Positions 40,720 to 49,019 are shown, counted from the first letter of the stretch. The stretch is 64,000 nucleotides of DNA from Oceanicaulis sp. HLUCCA04 (GCA_001314625.1 LJSH01000001.1:372001-436000); one strand, 5' to 3'. The notes: generated by a model not told the origin, from the letters alone. Numbers and translations are program-made.

Positions 40720-41808
40720 ATGCAATTCTCACGACGCGGATTTCTGGGTATGGCCGCTCCCGCCGGCCTGATGATGCTGGGAGCGGGCCCGACCGCATGG
40801 GCCAGCACTGGCAAGCAAGCGCAAGACGGGGCGCCGTTCTCCTTCGACGCCATGGGCGAGATGAGACTGGAGTATGGCGATGATCTGCTGACGGCGATTC
40901 GCGCCAGCGGACTGTCGGGCTGCACCGTGACCCTCGGCGATCCGCGCAAATATGAGGACGACGCCTATCAGGACGCGCTGGAGGCCGTGGCAGCCTATGA
41001 TGCGCACATCGCTGACAACCCGCACTGGTTCATCAAGGCGACCCGCGCCGCTGATGCACAGCAAGCTTACCGCGATGGCCGCATCGCCATCTATTACCTG
41101 TTCCAGAATACAACCCAGTTCGGCCGCGACCTGGATCGGGTAAATGCCTTTTACGATGCGGGCGTGCGCTCAGCACAGATGACCTATAACGACCAGAACT
41201 GGGCCGGCTCGGGTTGCTGGGAGCCCCAGGATGGCGGCCTCAGCCTGTTCGGGCATGCGCTGGTGGAGCGCATGAATGAGGTCGGCATGCTGATTGATGT
41301 GTCGCATGCCGGCATGCGCACGATGGCCGACACGATTGCCGCGTCGTCAGCGCCGATCATCAACTCGCATGCCTCGTGCCGGGAAGTACACGCCCATATC
41401 CGCAGCACGACCGATGAGAACCTGCGCGCTGTCGCAGAAAGCGGCGGGGTGACCGGTATGTGTCAGATCCGTCCCTTCCTTACGGACCGCCGGGACGATG
41501 CTATCGACGCCTATTTTGCCCATATCGACCATGCCGTGAACGTCTGCGGCGTCGACCATGTGGCGATTGGCAGCGACCGCGATCACCGCGTCATCGAGAT
41601 GAGCGAGGAGTATCTCGAATCGCTGCGCCGCGAGATGGGCTCGGCGTTCAATGAGGCCGACTGGCCGTTATTCATCAACGAGCTGAACGGCCCGGGCCGG
41701 ATGGGCGTGATACGTGATGGCCTTGTTTCGCGAGGTTTCAGCCAGGCCGACACTGACAAGATCATGGGCGGCAATCTGTTGCGCGTTTACCGCGATGTCA
41801 TCGGCTGA
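40720..41808 (+). CDS. Exported M19 (renal dipeptidase) family protein with altered metal site
   Basis: A 362-aa protein with a Tat signal (SRRGFLGMAAPAGLMMLGA). It follows the M19 fold: MNEVGMLIDVSHAG, SHASCREVHAHIRSTTDENLRAVAESGGVTGM and HVAIGSDRDH. The two histidines (in DVSH and SHAS) and the late Asp are kept. The N-terminal HxD metal pair is replaced by DAMGE (residues 43-47), and the bridging Glu of the usual EG motif reads QN in YYLFQNTTQFG. Activity may therefore differ from known dipeptidases. ATG 40720 lies 11 bases after the 28-bp dyad. Confidence 0.85.
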   Translation: MQFSRRGFLGMAAPAGLMMLGAGPTAWASTGKQAQDGAPFSFDAMGEMRLEYGDDLLTAIRASGLSGCTVTLGDPRKYEDDAYQDALEAVAAYDAHIADNPHWFIKATRAADAQQAYRDGRIAIYYLFQNTTQFGRDLDRVNAFYDAGVRSAQMTYNDQNWAGSGCWEPQDGGLSLFGHALVERMNEVGMLIDVSHAGMRTMADTIAASSAPIINSHASCREVHAHIRSTTDENLRAVAESGGVTGMCQIRPFLTDRRDDAIDAYFAHIDHAVNVCGVDHVAIGSDRDHRVIEMSEEYLESLRREMGSAFNEADWPLFINELNGPGRMGVIRDGLVSRGFSQADTDKIMGGNLLRVYRDVIG

Positions 41809-41836
41809 TTGACGTTTTGATGACAACGAGGTTGTT

Positions 41837-41872
41837 CATCTAGAATTTTTACGATAGGAAAATTTTTAGATG
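41837..41872. promoter_or_regulatory. CGATA dyad 3 (TonB receptor gene)
   Basis: The core TTTTTACGATAGGAAAATT is flanked by outer arms CATCTA (41837-41842) and TAGATG (41867-41872), together a 36-bp imperfect dyad. It lies about 55 bases before the TonB receptor start. It shares TTTnCGATAsGAAA with the two upstream sites, so the receptor probably belongs to the same regulon. Confidence 0.65.
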
Positions 41873-41925
41873 ATCGGCTGATAACTTGTCCGACATCACA
41901 GTCGATGAATTGATCGGGGAATATC

Positions 41926-44379
41926 ATGAAAAAAACATTGCTCGCCCAGGCGGGGATGCTGGCGCTGGCCACCGCGAGCGTTGCGGGCCTGGCTCCGGCC
42001 GTTATGGCCCAGGCGCCCAACGAAGCCGCCGCACGCACACAAGTCGAGGTCATCACCGTGACCACGGGTACGCGCCGCCAAGGCCGCACCGACACGCAGA
42101 GCCTCGTGCCGATTGACGTCATCTCGCCCGACGAGCTTGTCTCGACCGGCTTTGTGGACGTCAACGATGCGCTGCGCACATCCGTGCCTGCCTTTAACGT
42201 CCAGCGCCTGCCGCTCAACGATGGTTCGTCCTTCGTGCGTCCGGCCACGCTGCGCGCGTCTCCTGCCGACCATGTGCTGCTGCTTCTGAACGGTCAGCGC
42301 CGTCACCGCTCATCGGTGGTTCAGATCGGTACCGGCCACGCCACAACATCCGGCTCGCAAGGGCAGGACTTCAACATGATCCCGCCGATTGCGCTGGGCT
42401 CCATCGAAGTGCTGCGCGACGGCGCATCGGCCCAGTATGGGTCGGACGCCATTGCCGGTGTTATCAACATGACTCTGCGCGACAGCAATGAGGGCGCGTC
42501 CTTTATCGGCCATGCCGGCCAGTTCTTTGATGGCGGCGACGTCCTCGATGCGCAGGGCAATATCGGCCTCCCGCTCTCGGAAAACGGGTTCATCAACCTG
42601 TCCTTCCAGCTGACCGAGGAAAGCGGCACCTATCGCCACGGTCCGCATGTCGGCGCCGAAGCGCTGCGCCAGCAGGGCGTTCAGGATGTGCCCGAGCACC
42701 CGGTCAATCTGGGTGATCCGGCCTATAGCGCCATCAAGACCGCCTGGAATGCCGGCCTTGATCTGGGCAATGGCATGGAAGGCTATGTGTTCGGTAACGC
42801 AGCCATCACCGACAGTGAGGTGGGCTTCTTCTACCGCCAGTCGATCGCGGCCGGCGGCCTTGGCCAGCATGCCTCCTACGCGCAATCCGCATTCGAAGGC
42901 ACACCTGCCCACCCGCAGCAATTCGATCTGGCTGCCATCTATCCGGGCGGCTATGTGCCGATCTTCGGCGGTGAGCAGACCGATTTCTCGACCGTTCTGG
43001 GTGTCCGCCGCGACGAGTCGGACAGCTTTGGCTGGGACGTGTCAGCCCGCTGGGGTCAGAACGAAATCGAGTACCGCATCTCCGACACGATCAACGCCTC
43101 CATGGGCGTGGATTCGCCGACGAGCTTCCGTCCGGGCAGCCTGTCCCAGCGCGAATACCAGATCAACGCGGATTTCTATCAGTCGTTCACGGTGGAATCC
43201 TTTGCCAGCGACCTGTTCTTCTATGGCGGGCTGAGCTACCGCAACGAGGCCTACACGATCGGCGTCGGCGATCCGGCGTCCTATCGTGCCGGTCCGCTGC
43301 AGGATCTGCCGGTTGGCGCCAACGGTTTCCAGGGCTTCAGCCCGGATGCGGCTGGTGAATTCGAGACCGACTCCGTCGCTGCCTACATCGAGGCCGAGGC
43401 CGATCTCACCGACCGCTGGAGTTTTGCGGCAGCCTTGCGCTTTGAAGACTACGAGGCATTTGGCGACAATCTCAGCTACAAGCTGGCGAGCCGCTATGAC
43501 CTGACCGACAATTTCGCCGTCCGCGGCGCGGTCAGCACCGGCTTCCGCGCTCCGGCTGCCGGCCAGCTCTTCGGCCAGAGCCAGACCTCCCAGCTCGATC
43601 AGGGCAATTTCGTGCTCGACGCCGTGCTGGTGCCCGGTTCGCCTGAAGCTGCGATCTTCGGGTCCACACCGCTGGTGCCGGAAACGTCCACCAGCGTCTC
43701 AGGCGGCTTTGTCGTCACGGCGGGCGCCTTGTCGGCCACACTCGATTTCTACCAGATCGACGTGGATGACCGGCTGCTGCTGAATGACGCCATCGCCACG
43801 ACGCCGGCCCAGCGCGCGCAGCTGGCCGCGCTTGGCTATCCCAACGGGGCAGGGGTGCAGACTGTGCGCTTCTTCCAGAACCGTCTGGACACGCGGGTGC
43901 GTGGCTTTGACCTCGTAACCTCCTACCTGTTCGACTGGAATAATGGCCAGACCACCAATTTCAGCCTGGCAACCAATTATAACGAACAGGCGCTGCGGTC
44001 TGACCCGGCGGGCATTTTCAGCCCGGCCAAGGTCGAAGAGTTCGAACGCGGCACGCCGCGCTGGCGCTCCAACATCACGCTCACCCACTCCGTGGCAGAC
44101 TTCGAGCTGATGGGACGTGCGGTGTATTATGGCTCGTGGCGACGCCTGGATGGCGCAACGGCCTTCCTGCCGCGTGAAGCCGAAGTGCTCTATGACGCCG
44201 AAATCCGCTATCGCGGCTTTGAAAACGTCACGATCACGCTCGGCGGACGCAATCTGGGCAATACCTACCCGCCGGGCCGTGGTCCGGGCCTGGATGCCTT
44301 CGGCATGATCTATGACAACCACTCCGTATTCGGAACCAGCGGTGGCTACTACTATCTCGGCCTCGGCTACGACTTCTAG
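41926..44379 (+). CDS. TonB-dependent receptor of the CGATA-dyad regulon
   Basis: An 817-aa receptor. A signal peptide ends near AVMAQ. It is followed by a TonB-box-like segment and plug (VEVITVTTGTRRQGRTDTQSLVPIDVISPDELVSTG, GSIEVLRDGASAQYGSDAIAGVINM) and a long beta-barrel ending with YYYLGLGYDF, the usual aromatic C terminus. It is probably an importer for peptides or another organic nutrient, inferred from the adjacent exported dipeptidase-like gene and shared operator. A strong terminator follows. A decayed copy of its last 150 bases lies at 46205-46355. Confidence 0.93.
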   Translation: MKKTLLAQAGMLALATASVAGLAPAVMAQAPNEAAARTQVEVITVTTGTRRQGRTDTQSLVPIDVISPDELVSTGFVDVNDALRTSVPAFNVQRLPLNDGSSFVRPATLRASPADHVLLLLNGQRRHRSSVVQIGTGHATTSGSQGQDFNMIPPIALGSIEVLRDGASAQYGSDAIAGVINMTLRDSNEGASFIGHAGQFFDGGDVLDAQGNIGLPLSENGFINLSFQLTEESGTYRHGPHVGAEALRQQGVQDVPEHPVNLGDPAYSAIKTAWNAGLDLGNGMEGYVFGNAAITDSEVGFFYRQSIAAGGLGQHASYAQSAFEGTPAHPQQFDLAAIYPGGYVPIFGGEQTDFSTVLGVRRDESDSFGWDVSARWGQNEIEYRISDTINASMGVDSPTSFRPGSLSQREYQINADFYQSFTVESFASDLFFYGGLSYRNEAYTIGVGDPASYRAGPLQDLPVGANGFQGFSPDAAGEFETDSVAAYIEAEADLTDRWSFAAALRFEDYEAFGDNLSYKLASRYDLTDNFAVRGAVSTGFRAPAAGQLFGQSQTSQLDQGNFVLDAVLVPGSPEAAIFGSTPLVPETSTSVSGGFVVTAGALSATLDFYQIDVDDRLLLNDAIATTPAQRAQLAALGYPNGAGVQTVRFFQNRLDTRVRGFDLVTSYLFDWNNGQTTNFSLATNYNEQALRSDPAGIFSPAKVEEFERGTPRWRSNITLTHSVADFELMGRAVYYGSWRRLDGATAFLPREAEVLYDAEIRYRGFENVTITLGGRNLGNTYPPGRGPGLDAFGMIYDNHSVFGTSGGYYYLGLGYDF

Positions 44380-44470
44380 AATGCGCGCGTGATCAGGGGC
44401 AGGGCAGGCCACACGCCTGTCCTGCGGCCTGACTGAACTGACCTGTTCCCCTTCAGGTCAAGGCAGACCG

Positions 44471-44505
44471 AAAAAAGCCTGCACGGCAACGTGCAGGCTT
44501 TTTTT
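44471..44505 (+). terminator. Rho-independent terminator after the TonB receptor gene
   Basis: GCCTGCAC (44477-44484) pairs with GTGCAGGC (44491-44498) over GGCAAC, flanked by A6 on the left and T7 on the right (44499-44505). The A/T symmetry means it can work on both strands and may also serve the convergent ABC-F gene. Confidence 0.92.
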
Positions 44506-44563
44506 GCCCTGCGCGGACGGGGCTGCGCAGCATCCACGGCGCGCGCCATCGAGCGCGGGTCCG

Positions 44564-46156
44564 TCAGGCCGCGTTGGCGCGGTCAGCTTGCAGGACAAGC
44601 TTTCTGTAATCATTCAGATCGCCGTCATAGCGGCTGGCCCGGCCATTCTTGACCAGCCAGAGCTGGTCGGCTGTGCCTTCGGCAAGATAGACATCGTGGG
44701 TGATGAGGATGACCGCGCCATTATAGTCGTTAAGCGCGTAGATCAGCGCTTCGCGGCTGTCGATATCCAGGTGCGAGGTCGGCTCGTCGAGGATGAGGAT
44801 GTGCGGCTTTTCCATCGCCATCAGGCCCAGCAGGAGCCGCACCTTTTCACCGCCGGACAGATTTTCGATATTGGTACTGACCTTCTCATGGGCAAATCCC
44901 ATCGCCGCTGCGGCTGCGCGCTGCCTGGCCGGCGGGGTGCCTTCGGGCAGCGCGTCGCGGACATGGTCAAGGACCGTTTCTCCGGTGCGCAGCTCGTCCA
45001 TCTGGTCTTGCGAGAAATAGCCGATGCGCAAGGAACGCGGCGCCATCCGGTCACCGGCCAGTAGCGGCAGGCGTTCGGCTATGGATTTGACCAGCGTCGT
45101 CTTGCCCTGACCATTGGCACCGACAATGGCAATGCGGTCGTCGGGATCAAGGCGCAGATCAATCCCGGACAGGATCACCGCATCCTCGCCATATCCCACC
45201 GATGCGCCGCGCAGCTGGAGCAATGGCGGGGCAAGCTTGTCGGTTGAGGTGGGGAAGGAAAACGGCGTGGTGCGTTCCTCGATCGGAACGGTGATTTCCT
45301 GCATTCGTTGCAGCATTTTCACGCGTGACTGGGCCTGGCTGGCCTTCGATGCCTTCGCGCCGAAGCGGTCAATGAACGACTGCAGATGCGCGCGGTCAGC
45401 TTCCTGCTTGGCGCGCTGGCTTTCCAGCAGGGCCGACCGGGCGGCGCGCAGCTTCAGCCAGGCATCATACCCGCCCGGCGAAATGGACAGCTGCTTGTGC
45501 TCCAGCGCCATGGTGTGGGTGACGCAGCGGTTCAGCATCTCGCGGTCATGGGAGACCATGATCACGGTGTGGGGATATTTCTTCAGATAGGTTTCGAGCC
45601 AGGCCGCGCCTTCGAGGTCAAGATAGTTCGTCGGCTCGTCCAGCAGCAACAAATCAGGCTCTGAGAACAATACGCCGGCAATGGCGGCGCGCATGCGCCA
45701 GCCGCCGGAAAACTCCCGCGTCGGCCGGTAAAGGTCGGCGTCGGTAAAGCCCAGACCCATCAGCACTTCTGCCGCCCGCGATTCAGCCGACCATGCATCG
45801 ATGTCGGCCAGACGCATGTGGATCTCGCTGATGCGGTCCGGGTCCACAGCGGTTTCAGCTTCGAGCATCAGGGCATGGCGCTCGGTGTCTGTTGCCAGGA
45901 CAACGTCGAGGATCGTATCGCCGGACGGCTCAACCTCCTGGGCTACCCAGCCCAGGCGCGCGCCTTTGCTCATGCGTATGGCGGTATCGGGCGATGGCTG
46001 TTCGATCTCCTCGCGGATAAGGCTGAGGAGGGTGGACTTTCCGGTGCCGTTGCGGCCGACCAGCCCGACCTTCCAGCCGCTGGAAATCTGCGCGGACGCA
46101 TTCTCAAACAGGGAGCGTGCGCCGATGCGGTAATCAAGGTTTGAGATCGTAAGCAT
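44564..46156 (-). CDS. ABC-F family ATP-binding protein
   Basis: A 530-aa protein with two ABC domains and no membrane part. The first Walker A is GRNGTGKSTL, with FSGGWRMR and LLLDEPTNYLD. The second is GANGQGKTTL, with LSGGEKVRLLLGLM and LILDEPTSHLD. The linker between them (RAKQEADRAHLQSFIDRFGAKASKASQAQSRVKML) is the P-site tRNA interaction motif of ABC-F translation factors. Closest in layout to YheS/Uup types, lacking a C-terminal coiled coil. Role in translation is inferred from the family. Confidence 0.92.
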   Translation of the reverse strand: MLTISNLDYRIGARSLFENASAQISSGWKVGLVGRNGTGKSTLLSLIREEIEQPSPDTAIRMSKGARLGWVAQEVEPSGDTILDVVLATDTERHALMLEAETAVDPDRISEIHMRLADIDAWSAESRAAEVLMGLGFTDADLYRPTREFSGGWRMRAAIAGVLFSEPDLLLLDEPTNYLDLEGAAWLETYLKKYPHTVIMVSHDREMLNRCVTHTMALEHKQLSISPGGYDAWLKLRAARSALLESQRAKQEADRAHLQSFIDRFGAKASKASQAQSRVKMLQRMQEITVPIEERTTPFSFPTSTDKLAPPLLQLRGASVGYGEDAVILSGIDLRLDPDDRIAIVGANGQGKTTLVKSIAERLPLLAGDRMAPRSLRIGYFSQDQMDELRTGETVLDHVRDALPEGTPPARQRAAAAAMGFAHEKVSTNIENLSGGEKVRLLLGLMAMEKPHILILDEPTSHLDIDSREALIYALNDYNGAVILITHDVYLAEGTADQLWLVKNGRASRYDGDLNDYRKLVLQADRANAA

Positions 46157-46204
46157 GGGGGCGGTTAAATCATCCCTGCTCGCAGCGCAATGGGGCCAGG
46201 CGGG

Positions 46205-46355
46205 CGGGCAGCACCTGCGCGTCGCGCCGTGCTCCGGGCCGGGATGCCTTGGGCATGGCCCATGACGTCCACTCGGCGTTCGTAACCAGTTGTGTCTACT
46301 ACTATCTCGGCCTTAGCCATGACTTCCGGAAGGCGTGCATGTTCAGGGGCAGGTT
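46205..46355 (+). pseudogene. Decayed copy of the 3' end of the TonB receptor gene
   Basis: These ~150 bases align without gaps to 44255-44405 at a constant offset of 1950 bases. Both contain CTACTACTATCTCGGCCT, GGATGCCTT.GGCATG and, beyond the stop, TCAGGGGCAGG. The copy reads CVYYYLGLSHDF where the receptor ends GYYYLGLGYDF, and the stop codon has mutated. It is the remnant of a second receptor gene or of a duplication, ending just before the island's att site at 46372. Confidence 0.8.
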
Positions 46356-46371
46356 TGCAACCGGCAAGAAA

Positions 46372-46385
46372 TGGCGGAGGAGGAG
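46372..46385 (+). repeat. Left attachment site (14-bp copy of the tRNA-Ser 3' end)
   Basis: TGGCGGAGGAGGAG is identical to the 3' terminal 14 bases of the tRNA-Ser gene at 55489-55502, in direct orientation. It is 161 bases before the integrase gene. Confidence 0.85.
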
Positions 46386-46505
46386 TCCGTATAACTGGCA
46401 TTTCAGGCCATTTCAGAGCGTTCCTATAAGCCCATGAAATAACGCTTTTTATTGAAACGACTGTCTCGACATGTTCCGGCCTGCTCCATACAATCCACGT
46501 CAGCC

Positions 46506-46527
46506 GTTAGGGCATTTGTTGGGGCAG
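46506..46527 (+). repeat. Arm-type repeat near the left end of the island
   Basis: A 22-bp block, GTTAGGGC-AT-TTGTTGGGGCAG in three parts, is repeated with 20 of 22 matches at 55413-55434 near the right end in the same orientation. A further GTTAGGGCAG-like copy follows at 46530-46538. Paired sub-terminal repeats inside att sites are typical integrase arm-binding sites. Confidence 0.65.
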
Positions 46528-46546
46528 AAGTTAGGGCAGGCGAGCG

Positions 46547-47785
46547 ATGGCAGACAGGATGACCGGGCGGCAAGTGAACCGCATCAGCGCGCGGGGCTTT
46601 GCATCGCTGATGCGCGATGGAGCCAAGCCGGGCCGTCATGGCGATGGTGGCGGGCTTCACTTGAGTGTCGGCCCCGGTGGTGCGCGGCGCTGGGTGTTCC
46701 TGTTCCGCTGGCAGGGCCGCTTGCGGGAAATGGGGCTGGGTTCGGCGCACAAGGTGGGACTGGCCATGGCGCGCGAGAAAGCCGAAGCGGCACGCCAGCT
46801 ATTGGGCGAGGGCCGCAACCCGCTGGACGCCAAGCGCGAGACGCTGGCCACTCCGATGTTTGGCGCATTTGCCAAGGACGTGGTGGCGAGCCTCGCCCCG
46901 CAATGGCGAAACCCGAAGCACAAGGCGCAATGGGAATCGACGCTGGCCAATGACGCCGCTGCCCTCAAATCCATGCCCGTTGACGCCATCGCGACCGATG
47001 ACGTGCTGCGCGTCCTGAAACCGCTCTGGCAGGAAAAGCCGGAAACCGCCGCGCGCCTTCGCGGGCGGATCGAGCGCGTACTGGATGCCGCTGCGGCCAA
47101 GGGATACCGGACAGGCGAGAACCCGGCCCGCTGGAAAGGCCATCTGGAAAACCTCTTGCCTGCCCGCCAGAAGCTCACCAGAGGCCATCACGCCGCAATG
47201 GCATGGAAAGACCTTCCCGCCTTCCTTCGCGCTCTGAGGGGCCGTGAGGGGGCGTCTGCGCGTGCTCTGGAGTTTACCGTGCTGACAGCGGCCCGCTCTG
47301 GCGAGGTTCGCGGTGCGACATGGGCAGAGATTGACCTAGACACGAAGCTCTGGCGTATCCCGGCCCAACGCATGAAGGCAGGCCGCGAACATGTTGTGCC
47401 ACTGACCGCTGGCGCGCTGGCCGTTCTGGAAGCCGTCAAGCCGCTGACTGGTGGCAAGCCGGATGCCGCGATTTTCCCCGGCAAGCGTAACCAGCCGCTA
47501 TCTGACATGTCCTTAAGCGCCGTGTTGCGCCGCATGAAAATTGCCATGGACAAGGCCAGCGTTCACGGGTTCCGGTCTGCGTTCCGCGATTGGGCAGGCG
47601 ATGCCACCGGCTTTGAGCGCGAAATTGTGGAAGCGGCGCTGGCGCATACGCTGGGTGCGGTCGAGCGCGCCTACCGGCGGGGCAGTGCTATCGAGCGGAG
47701 GCGTGCCCTGATGGCGGCTTGGGAGACCTATTGCGAGCGTGGGGCCATGCCGGGCGCGGACGTGGTGGCGATGGCGCGCGGCTAG
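46547..47785 (+). CDS. Tyrosine-type integrase of the tRNA-Ser island
   Basis: A 412-aa recombinase. It has an N-terminal DUF4102-like arm-binding domain (GGGLHLSVGPGGARRWVFLFRWQGRLREMGLGS), a SAM-like core-binding domain (about 105-200) and a catalytic domain. The catalytic domain has the Arg in TAARSGEVRGATWAEID, HGFRSAFRDWA, and the late His in LAHTLGAVERAYRRG, where the Tyr follows. It would catalyse insertion at tRNA-Ser. The start at 46547 is 20 bases after the arm-type repeat. Confidence 0.95.
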   Translation: MADRMTGRQVNRISARGFASLMRDGAKPGRHGDGGGLHLSVGPGGARRWVFLFRWQGRLREMGLGSAHKVGLAMAREKAEAARQLLGEGRNPLDAKRETLATPMFGAFAKDVVASLAPQWRNPKHKAQWESTLANDAAALKSMPVDAIATDDVLRVLKPLWQEKPETAARLRGRIERVLDAAAAKGYRTGENPARWKGHLENLLPARQKLTRGHHAAMAWKDLPAFLRALRGREGASARALEFTVLTAARSGEVRGATWAEIDLDTKLWRIPAQRMKAGREHVVPLTAGALAVLEAVKPLTGGKPDAAIFPGKRNQPLSDMSLSAVLRRMKIAMDKASVHGFRSAFRDWAGDATGFEREIVEAALAHTLGAVERAYRRGSAIERRRALMAAWETYCERGAMPGADVVAMARG

Positions 47786-47830
47786 TTCAGTACCGTTACA
47801 GCGCGTTACCCGGTGTGCCTGATGTCTGTC

Positions 47831-48110
47831 TGATTTATCCGACTCAGCGCATAAATCGCATGTCGTGTATTGTCGCTTGCTGCGCGCGGCCTTTTTTGAT
47901 GTCGGGAAACCGCCTGAGATAACTGGACATAAGCTGCGACTCGTGGGCAAAATATGTCAGAAATCTGAAATCGGTAGTGTGCCTAGCGTTCCCCAAATCA
48001 GGAGAGCGCGCCGACGCGTATGGACACAGCCCGCGACTCGTGGCCTTTTTGTGCAAGAAATTCGAAATCAGAGCTGCGCCCCATGACGGGGCGTTTTGCG
48101 TTTCTGGCGA
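47831..48110 (+). repeat. Imperfect tandem repeats, period 97 bases
   Basis: GCGACTCGTGG occurs at 47936 and 48033, and CGACTC at 47840, each step 97 bases. The two better copies (about 47924-48020 and 48021-48117) share TGGACA, GCGACTCGTGG, AGAAAT and GAAATC in the same order. The second copy contains CGCCCC-atgac-GGGGCG followed by TTTT (48077-48097). Confidence 0.6.
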
Positions 48111-48158
48111 TAAAACTCCCTTTTGCTACCCCGCCTATGAGGATGTGGACCCCAGACC

Positions 48159-48400
48159 GGAATCGGCAGACGCTACCGAAACTCAAAGTCACATTTGCGC
48201 CTTAGCCTCTTGCGGTTTGCCACTTGGCTGACCGCTGGACCTGCACTTGGAATCGACGGAAGCTGTAAAAACTCAAGGTCAGATTTGCGCCTACGCCCTG
48301 TAGGGTTTGCCCACCACATGACGGCCGGACGCGGACCCGGAACCGTTACAATGTGCAAAATGATGTGTGCGAAATTGTGCTCAAAGCTCGCGCAGCTTGC
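48159..48400 (+). repeat. Imperfect tandem repeats, period 90 bases
   Basis: Units begin at 48159, 48249 and 48339 with GGAATCG, GGAATCG and GGAACCG. The first two share AAACTCAA, ATTTGCGCCT (48193 and 48283) and GGTTTGCC at the same offsets. The third is more diverged. They follow the 97-base repeats directly and share the preceding TGGAC word with them, so both arrays may come from one unit. Confidence 0.6.
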
Positions 48401-48491
48401 ATGGGTTTTTCTGTTTGATGGGCTGGCGGGTACCCGTCTGCACCCGGTTATTGTGGACCGGGAAGCGGAATCGCCATAATTTCTGAAATGA

Positions 48492-48540
48492 TGAAGTGAG
48501 AGACTTCACCCGTAGCCCGCGCCCCAAGCGCGGGTTTTTT
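48492..48540 (+). terminator. Hairpin plus Rho-independent terminator in the island
   Basis: A stem TGAAGT/ACTTCA (48492-48497 / 48503-48508) precedes CCCGCGC (48516-48522) paired with GCGCGGG (48528-48534) and T6 (48535-48540). The second is a textbook terminator, yet no protein gene ends just upstream, so it may end a small RNA. Confidence 0.75.
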
Positions 48541-48635
48541 CGTGTCTGGCAGGCCAGCCCGTCAGGCCCTGTCTGACCTGACCGGCGGGACACCAACTCG
48601 CCACCCTGATTCCTAGCGTTCTATCGCCCCGCATG

Positions 48636-48656
48636 GCCCCGCCAGCGGGGCTTTTT
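48636..48656 (+). terminator. Rho-independent terminator in the island
   Basis: GCCCCG (48636-48641) pairs with CGGGGC (48646-48651) over CCAG and is followed by TTTTT. It is the second terminator in 150 bases with no gene between them. Confidence 0.7.
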
Positions 48657-48667
48657 GCGTTCTAGCC

Positions 48668-48712
48668 CCCCCTGCAAAGGATTTTCCAAACATCACTGGA
48701 ACCGGCAGGGGG
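48668..48712 (+). ncRNA. Long imperfect stem-loop in the island
   Basis: CCCCCTGC (48668-48675) pairs with GCAGGGGG (48705-48712), and inside it TTCCA (48684-48688) pairs with TGGAA (48697-48701). It lies between two terminators and has no T-run. A small structured RNA or a protein-binding site is possible. Confidence 0.35.
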
Positions 48713-48742
48713 CAGGCGGCCTTTCCTGCTAGGCCAGTGACA

Positions 48743-48777
48743 GCCCGCCCGGCGCTATCGCCCGTGCGGGCTTTTTT
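48743..48777 (+). terminator. Rho-independent terminator before the AlpA-like gene
   Basis: GCCCGcccGGCG pairs with CGCCcgtGCGGGC around CTAT and is followed by TTTTTT (48772-48777). It closes the hairpin series 33 bases before the AlpA-like start codon. Confidence 0.75.
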
Positions 48778-48809
48778 GTGCCCGAAAACTGCCGCCCGGA
48801 GATTAGCCC

Positions 48810-49010
48810 ATGACTACCCAAACCAAGCGTGCCCTCTCGATTCTGGAGGCAGCGGCCTATCTCGGCATTTCGCGTTCGCAAGTGTATCGCCTGATGACCG
48901 ATGGTTCGCTGAAAAACGTCAAGATCGGCGCACGGCGGCTCATCACCCGCGATGCATGCGATGCCTTGCTGGAGGCCGGAGTGAACCGGGATGAGCAAGA
49001 CGCGGCGTAA
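48810..49010 (+). CDS. AlpA/excisionase-type HTH DNA-binding protein
   Basis: A 66-aa MerR-like helix-turn-helix protein of the excisionase class (LSILEAAAYLGISRSQVYRLMTDGSLKNVKIGARRLITRDACDALL). In islands these proteins direct excision or activate the integrase gene. The winged-helix gene follows after 9 bases, so they are probably co-transcribed. Confidence 0.85.
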   Translation: MTTQTKRALSILEAAAYLGISRSQVYRLMTDGSLKNVKIGARRLITRDACDALLEAGVNRDEQDAA

Positions 49011-49019
49011 AGCAAAGCC

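Larger units (their letters stand above)
47786..48809. other. Non-coding zone of the island: tandem repeats and hairpins
   Basis: 1024 bases with no credible protein gene on either strand. The left half holds imperfect tandem repeats of 97 and 90 bases. The right half holds five hairpins, three with T-runs. They are listed separately. The zone may encode small RNAs or contain replication or packaging sites of the element. Confidence 0.6.

Noticed and set aside
46249-46437. Short plus-strand ORF as a real small gene
   Set aside because: Its sequence is the decayed end of a TonB receptor (CVYYYLGLSHDF) running past the lost stop codon into the att site.
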